From Beduini massiliensis (GTDB lineage: Bacteria > Bacillota_I > Bacilli_A > Erysipelotrichales > Coprobacillaceae): a stretch of DNA of 64,000 nucleotides. The notes under the pieces are model-generated. The model was not told the DNA's origin and did not search any database. It saw nothing but the letters and a program-made list of their open reading frames with translations. The DNA is taken from NCBI RefSeq assembly GCF_000829905.1, contig NZ_CDPP01000005.1:124001-188000 (forward strand), in the 5' to 3' direction. A program made the position numbers and the translations under genes. Below are positions 60,548 through 64,000 of the stretch, in pieces (within the stretch, counting starts at the first letter, position 1; every line of letters begins with the position of its first letter).

Positions 60548-61372
60548 ATGAAAAGAAAAAATAAAGGATTTACACTCATTGAAATTATCGTAGTCTTAGT
60601 GATTATTGCCATTCTTGCGGTCATTACCATTCCGGTAGTTATGGGGTATGTAGAAGATGCTGAAGATACAAAAATAATAAATAAAGCACACAATGTTTTA
60701 ACCGTGACAAAGAGCGAATCGGTTTGGCTGTTAGCCAGAGGAGAACTCTTGACAAAAGTAAATGATGCTTCTTGGCACCAAGAGGTGATGGAAAAAGCAG
60801 AAGTGGAAGGTGAACTCATATCCATAAAGCTGAATGAAAGTCAGACCAGTACCGGAGATTTTGTGGTAAAAATTGACGGAAAATATGTCAGTTTTAATGA
60901 CGCTAAACAAGAGTTTACCTTATCGAAAAAACTAAGTGATATCAATATTCATGAACAGGTAAGAAATGAATTGCTCAGCAGTAGTTTTATAGGTAAAATA
61001 AACGATTATTTTAACCGGAACAGTCATCCGGAACGTTTAGATTCAGAAGGACCGAATACAGGCAGTGAATTGCTGAAAATATTTAAAGAAAAAGGCTATG
61101 ATCTCAATAACTTCAGCTTTAGGATCTATAAAAAATATGGAGGCAGTTCCAATACAATCACCATCAGCAATCAAAGAATCACCTTAGATATGGTAGGGAG
61201 CAGTATTGATGTTATCCAATATGATTATGGAGACAGTACGGATTTTTCTTCTACCCCTGTTGTCAAAAAAGCAACAGTCCCCATCATCAGTAAAACGGAA
61301 AAAGATACGCAGAATAATGAGGTAACATATGCTGTCTTTGATCTTAGTAATGTGGAATGGACCATTGAATAA
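60548..61372 (+). CDS. Type IV prepilin (major pilin candidate)
   Basis: 274 residues with a textbook prepilin start: basic leader MKRKNKG, cleavage before FTLIEIIVVLVIIAILAVIT with Glu at position 5. The C-terminal domain is large (about 235 residues) for a Gram-positive pilin and I do not recognise it. It needs a prepilin peptidase, which is not in the window. It lies 14 kb after the pilC-pilT operon, separated by the BTAD and giant surface genes, but is the only canonical pilin here. TATAAT at 60523-60528; ribosome site AAAGGA. Confidence 0.85.
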   Translation: MKRKNKGFTLIEIIVVLVIIAILAVITIPVVMGYVEDAEDTKIINKAHNVLTVTKSESVWLLARGELLTKVNDASWHQEVMEKAEVEGELISIKLNESQTSTGDFVVKIDGKYVSFNDAKQEFTLSKKLSDINIHEQVRNELLSSSFIGKINDYFNRNSHPERLDSEGPNTGSELLKIFKEKGYDLNNFSFRIYKKYGGSSNTITISNQRITLDMVGSSIDVIQYDYGDSTDFSSTPVVKKATVPIISKTEKDTQNNEVTYAVFDLSNVEWTIE

Positions 61373-61393
61373 ATAAGTATCATCTTGAATAAG

Positions 61394-61423
61394 AGAATAA
61401 TCGCAGAAGATTATTCTTTTTTT
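61394..61423 (+). terminator. Terminator after the prepilin gene
   Basis: AGAATAATC (61394-61402) and GATTATTCT (61409-61417), loop of 6, then T6. Confidence 0.85.
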
Positions 61424-61567
61424 GTAACCTCTGAATTAATTTTGCATAAGATAAGTGAATAACGAAAATTTCACTATTTGTACATAATTTCATGAGTTGT
61501 GACATGTTTGTGATAATTAAATGATATGATATGGGTGTAAAAAGGAAAGATGAAGGAGGGATTGTTG

Positions 61568-63394
61568 ATGAACAATAAACTATTAAAACTTTTATTAACA
61601 TTAACTGTTGTTTTTTCAACAATGACTATATTTGTACAAGGAGTTCATGCTGCTCAGGCTTTGACGATTTCGACAGCAATCAGTGATGATCCCTATGTAC
61701 GTGTATTTACTGTAAATAATAATGATAGCACAGCAAAGAATTATACTTATAGTGTTTCTGGAGATACAAACGAAAGTGGAGCAACTGTAAATATTGCGGC
61801 AAATGGAAGCAATACGCATGAGATTCGTTTGAATAGAGATGGCGGAACAATTATGTTTCAATTAAAAAATAATACGGATGGAAATTATTCAGCGGCGGTT
61901 GCAAGTATTGCCTCTTACCGTATTAAAGTATATTATCAAAGTAATGGAACTTCATTAAAGGACATGACTTATGTGACTTGCAATGCCAATGGAGCAAGTG
62001 CAAGTGCGCCTGTATCTATTCCTTTAAATGGACGTGTTTACAACGTGAAAGATGGTTTGAACTATAAAGAAGTTCCTTACGGAACAGATGCGATTGTATT
62101 CGAATATGAATTACAAGCACGTGATGATTATCAATCAAAAGTTGTGTTCTTAGATCAAGATGGCAATACCATTAAATCAAGCGATACTTTTACAGTAAGC
62201 GAAGCAAATGGCGGATATTATCAAGTTCCCCAAACTATTACCCATAACAGCCGTACGTATACATTAATGGCGGATCAAGGCGATATTTCTCAATCTTATA
62301 ATGATGGTGCCAATACCTATTATGTACGTTATCAGATCCAAGAAGAAAGTGCTAATTTGCCTTATTATATAACTGTTGATTACAGAGCCGGAGATGTTTT
62401 ATTGGCAAGAAAAACATTGACTGTACAAAGTGGGAAAACAGTAACCCATGAAGCCCCTTCTACTTTTAAAGCAGGAACTTCATCTTACCAATTAGCAGAC
62501 AACAACACCATCAGTCATACGTATGGAGAAGTTACTAAAAACTATACGATTCAATATAAGCAAGAAGTTACTGATCAAAATCAGCCTTATGATGTTTATG
62601 TACAGTATGTTGATGTGACAACTGGAAAGATTCTTGAAAGTCACTATCAAACCGTAGGTGTAGACAAAACAGTTAAATTTGAAATTCCGGGAAGTTTAAG
62701 CAATGGCGGAGCTAGCTACATTTTGGCACCGGAACAACCGACAGCGATTACTCATCAATTCAGTTCAAACCAACGTCAGTATAATGTTTACTTTCATGAA
62801 AAAGATTTGAATATTGAAGAATATCCGGTGACAATTTCCTATTATGATTTAACTGAAAACAAAATCTTATTTACGACCAAAGCAACAGCGAATATAAATG
62901 AAGGGTTAACAATCACAGTACCTGCTGCTTATGAAGCAAATGGAAATCAATATGTCTTATTATCTGGACAAGATACTGAATATACACATGAATTTTATTC
63001 AACAAGACGCAGTTATACATTCATTTATCGTAATGCAGAAGATTTAGCCAATCAGGATGTGGTGGTTTTACCTGGAAATAACGGTGGAGTAGTCGAAACG
63101 CCAACCGGGACAACCGTAACGATTGATTATATGACTGGGCGAACAGTGATTACCGTACCAGAAAATGAAACGCCGCTAGTTGTAAATGAAAACGGAGAAT
63201 TAGTTAATGAAACTCCTGAAAATGCTCCTGAAACTGAAGTGGTAGAAGAAAATGAAACACCATTAGCTAATCAGCCAAAACAAGCTCAGACTCCTTATAT
63301 CATAGGTGGAAGTGCTGTAGGTATCTTAGTTGTGGCAGGCGTTGTATTCTACTTTATTAAAAAGAGAAAAGGCGAAGTAAAAGAAGCAAAATAG
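61568..63394 (+). CDS. MucBP-like repeat surface protein with C-terminal membrane anchor
   Basis: 608 residues. Signal peptide (LLKLLLTLTVVFSTMTIFVQ, cut near VHA-AQ). An N-terminal domain (about 30-185), then four repeats of about 70 residues, each ending in a Tyr-rich strand (YYVRYQ, YTIQYK, YNVYFHE, YTFIYR), much like MucBP mucin-binding repeats. Then an acidic Pro/Glu spacer, a membrane helix (YIIGGSAVGILVVAGVVFYF) and the KKRKGE tail. No LPxTG motif. ATG 61568 follows AAGGAGGG by 7 bases. Likely a mucus or host adhesin. Confidence 0.75.
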   Translation: MNNKLLKLLLTLTVVFSTMTIFVQGVHAAQALTISTAISDDPYVRVFTVNNNDSTAKNYTYSVSGDTNESGATVNIAANGSNTHEIRLNRDGGTIMFQLKNNTDGNYSAAVASIASYRIKVYYQSNGTSLKDMTYVTCNANGASASAPVSIPLNGRVYNVKDGLNYKEVPYGTDAIVFEYELQARDDYQSKVVFLDQDGNTIKSSDTFTVSEANGGYYQVPQTITHNSRTYTLMADQGDISQSYNDGANTYYVRYQIQEESANLPYYITVDYRAGDVLLARKTLTVQSGKTVTHEAPSTFKAGTSSYQLADNNTISHTYGEVTKNYTIQYKQEVTDQNQPYDVYVQYVDVTTGKILESHYQTVGVDKTVKFEIPGSLSNGGASYILAPEQPTAITHQFSSNQRQYNVYFHEKDLNIEEYPVTISYYDLTENKILFTTKATANINEGLTITVPAAYEANGNQYVLLSGQDTEYTHEFYSTRRSYTFIYRNAEDLANQDVVVLPGNNGGVVETPTGTTVTIDYMTGRTVITVPENETPLVVNENGELVNETPENAPETEVVEENETPLANQPKQAQTPYIIGGSAVGILVVAGVVFYFIKKRKGEVKEAK

Positions 63395-63403
63395 AAACGT
63401 TTT

Positions 63404-63436
63404 AGAACCATTCTAAAGAAGGATGGTTCTTTTTTT
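63404..63436 (+). terminator. Terminator after the MucBP-like gene
   Basis: AGAACCAT (63404-63411) with ATGGTTCT (63423-63430), extended by two inner pairs, then T6. Confidence 0.8.
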
Positions 63437-63556
63437 GTATTATTTAAACTTAGGGGATAAAATCTGGATAAACTTGTGTTTCTTTTCATCAAACAACCTA
63501 GTATTGCCAATAAATTTAGGATATAATGAACATAGAGAGTAAAGGGAGGCAACTAT

Positions 63557-64000
63557 ATGCGTAATATGATGAAAAATATAGGGCTAACTGCAGCAGATTT
63601 CTTTGATTTGTTTTCAAGAACGACAGACGATTATCTTTATATGTGGGATATCCAAAGAGGATATTTTTATATATCGGATAATGCTTATGTTGATTTTAAT
63701 ATCGATGAAGGAATTAAGAATGACGTTGTGAAAGAATGGGCAGGCATCATGGTACCAGAAGATCGTCAGCGTTGGTTAGATGATATGCAATTAATTGGTG
63801 ATGGGAAAAAGGATTATCATGATATGGAATACCGTATTTATAATAGAGCCGGACACATCATATGGGTATCTTGCCGAGGGAAAGTGAATAAAGATGAAAA
63901 TCAGCGTCCTCTTTTTATGGTAGGGCGTATTTCCAACATTGGAAAGCAAAATAAGTTTGATAATATAACGGGGTTAATGAATCGTGCTCAATTTCAGAGC
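63557..64000 (+). CDS. PAS-GGDEF protein, probable diguanylate cyclase (5' part only)
   Basis: Open from ATG 63557 to the window edge (148 codons). Good ribosome site (AAAGGGAGG); TATAAT at 63522-63527. Residues about 25-130 form a PAS_3-like fold (YLYMWDIQRGYFYIS, VPEDRQRW, MEYRIYNRAGHIIWVSCRGK, then LFMVGRISNI). The last residues, DNITGLMNRAQFQ, are the start of a GGDEF domain. The rest, perhaps with EAL, lies outside the window. Confidence 0.8.
   Translation, partial: MRNMMKNIGLTAADFFDLFSRTTDDYLYMWDIQRGYFYISDNAYVDFNIDEGIKNDVVKEWAGIMVPEDRQRWLDDMQLIGDGKKDYHDMEYRIYNRAGHIIWVSCRGKVNKDENQRPLFMVGRISNIGKQNKFDNITGLMNRAQFQS

Overview
The window reads as the chromosome of a low-GC, Gram-positive, probably anaerobic gut Firmicute (Bacillota). 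An Erysipelotrichia-like or Clostridia-like commensal is my best guess. This rests on strong AGGAGG ribosome sites, TATAAT-type promoters (several with extended -10 TGN), Gram-positive surface proteins with SpaA and SdrD-type modules, L-lactate dehydrogenase, an AhpC/AhpF-like peroxide system, LemA/DUF2207, and gut-type serine recombinase remnants. No rRNA, tRNA or CRISPR array was seen.

Layout. 1-24514 is mostly housekeeping: an RsgI-like anti-sigma factor after the end of a probable sigma gene; DegV; a DJ-1/PfpI protein; MarR; ppx-ppk1 (polyphosphate turnover); an NCS2 purine-type permease; ahpC with an AhpF-like reductase whose thioredoxin-fold module is C-terminal; a HAD phosphatase; a complete sugar-type ABC importer operon ending in an ENPP-type phosphodiesterase; an orphan PTS IIB; LemA-DUF2207; L-lactate dehydrogenase; a Gly/Pro tandem-repeat protein; cardiolipin synthase; a ParB-like mini protein; and the RlmD/RumA-type rRNA methyltransferase.

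About 24476-33274 is accessory DNA behind rlmD. A more GC-rich, decayed trio of serine recombinase genes and an XRE-regulator fragment follow rlmD directly. They are followed by an XRE regulator and a HEPN-domain protein. The block closes at 29269-29310 with a second short segment encoding the same C-terminal peptide as rlmD (HVExVV-MS). I read this as the two ends of an element inserted at the rlmD 3' end, with a defence-like cargo gene. Beyond it lie a GIY-YIG/DUF4357 protein, a DUF4365-type putative nuclease, a zinc-ribbon protein and a Phd/YefM-like fusion, also defence-island-like.

33372-42125 returns to ordinary genes: small conserved proteins, a RibD/DHFR-like reductase, a DUF134-NifX fusion, a membrane diguanylate cyclase, LysR and HxlR regulators beside an Old Yellow Enzyme homologue, and a GntR(YtrA)-ABC-ABC2 operon with a clear palindromic operator.

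42251-63394 is the most striking part, a surface-appendage and adhesin locus. A type IV pilus-like operon (transglutaminase lipoprotein, PilC/GspF platform, four small single-TM pilin-like proteins, PilT-family ATPase) is followed by a winged-helix/BTAD regulator with a degenerate GGDEF-like tail. That regulator lies 11 bases before a 4088-residue surface protein with about 20 SpaA/Cna-B modules and 5 SdrD-B modules. A classical prepilin and a MucBP-like surface protein follow. The window ends inside a PAS-GGDEF gene. The likely common theme is host or mucus attachment with c-di-GMP-linked control; this is inference from gene order and domains.
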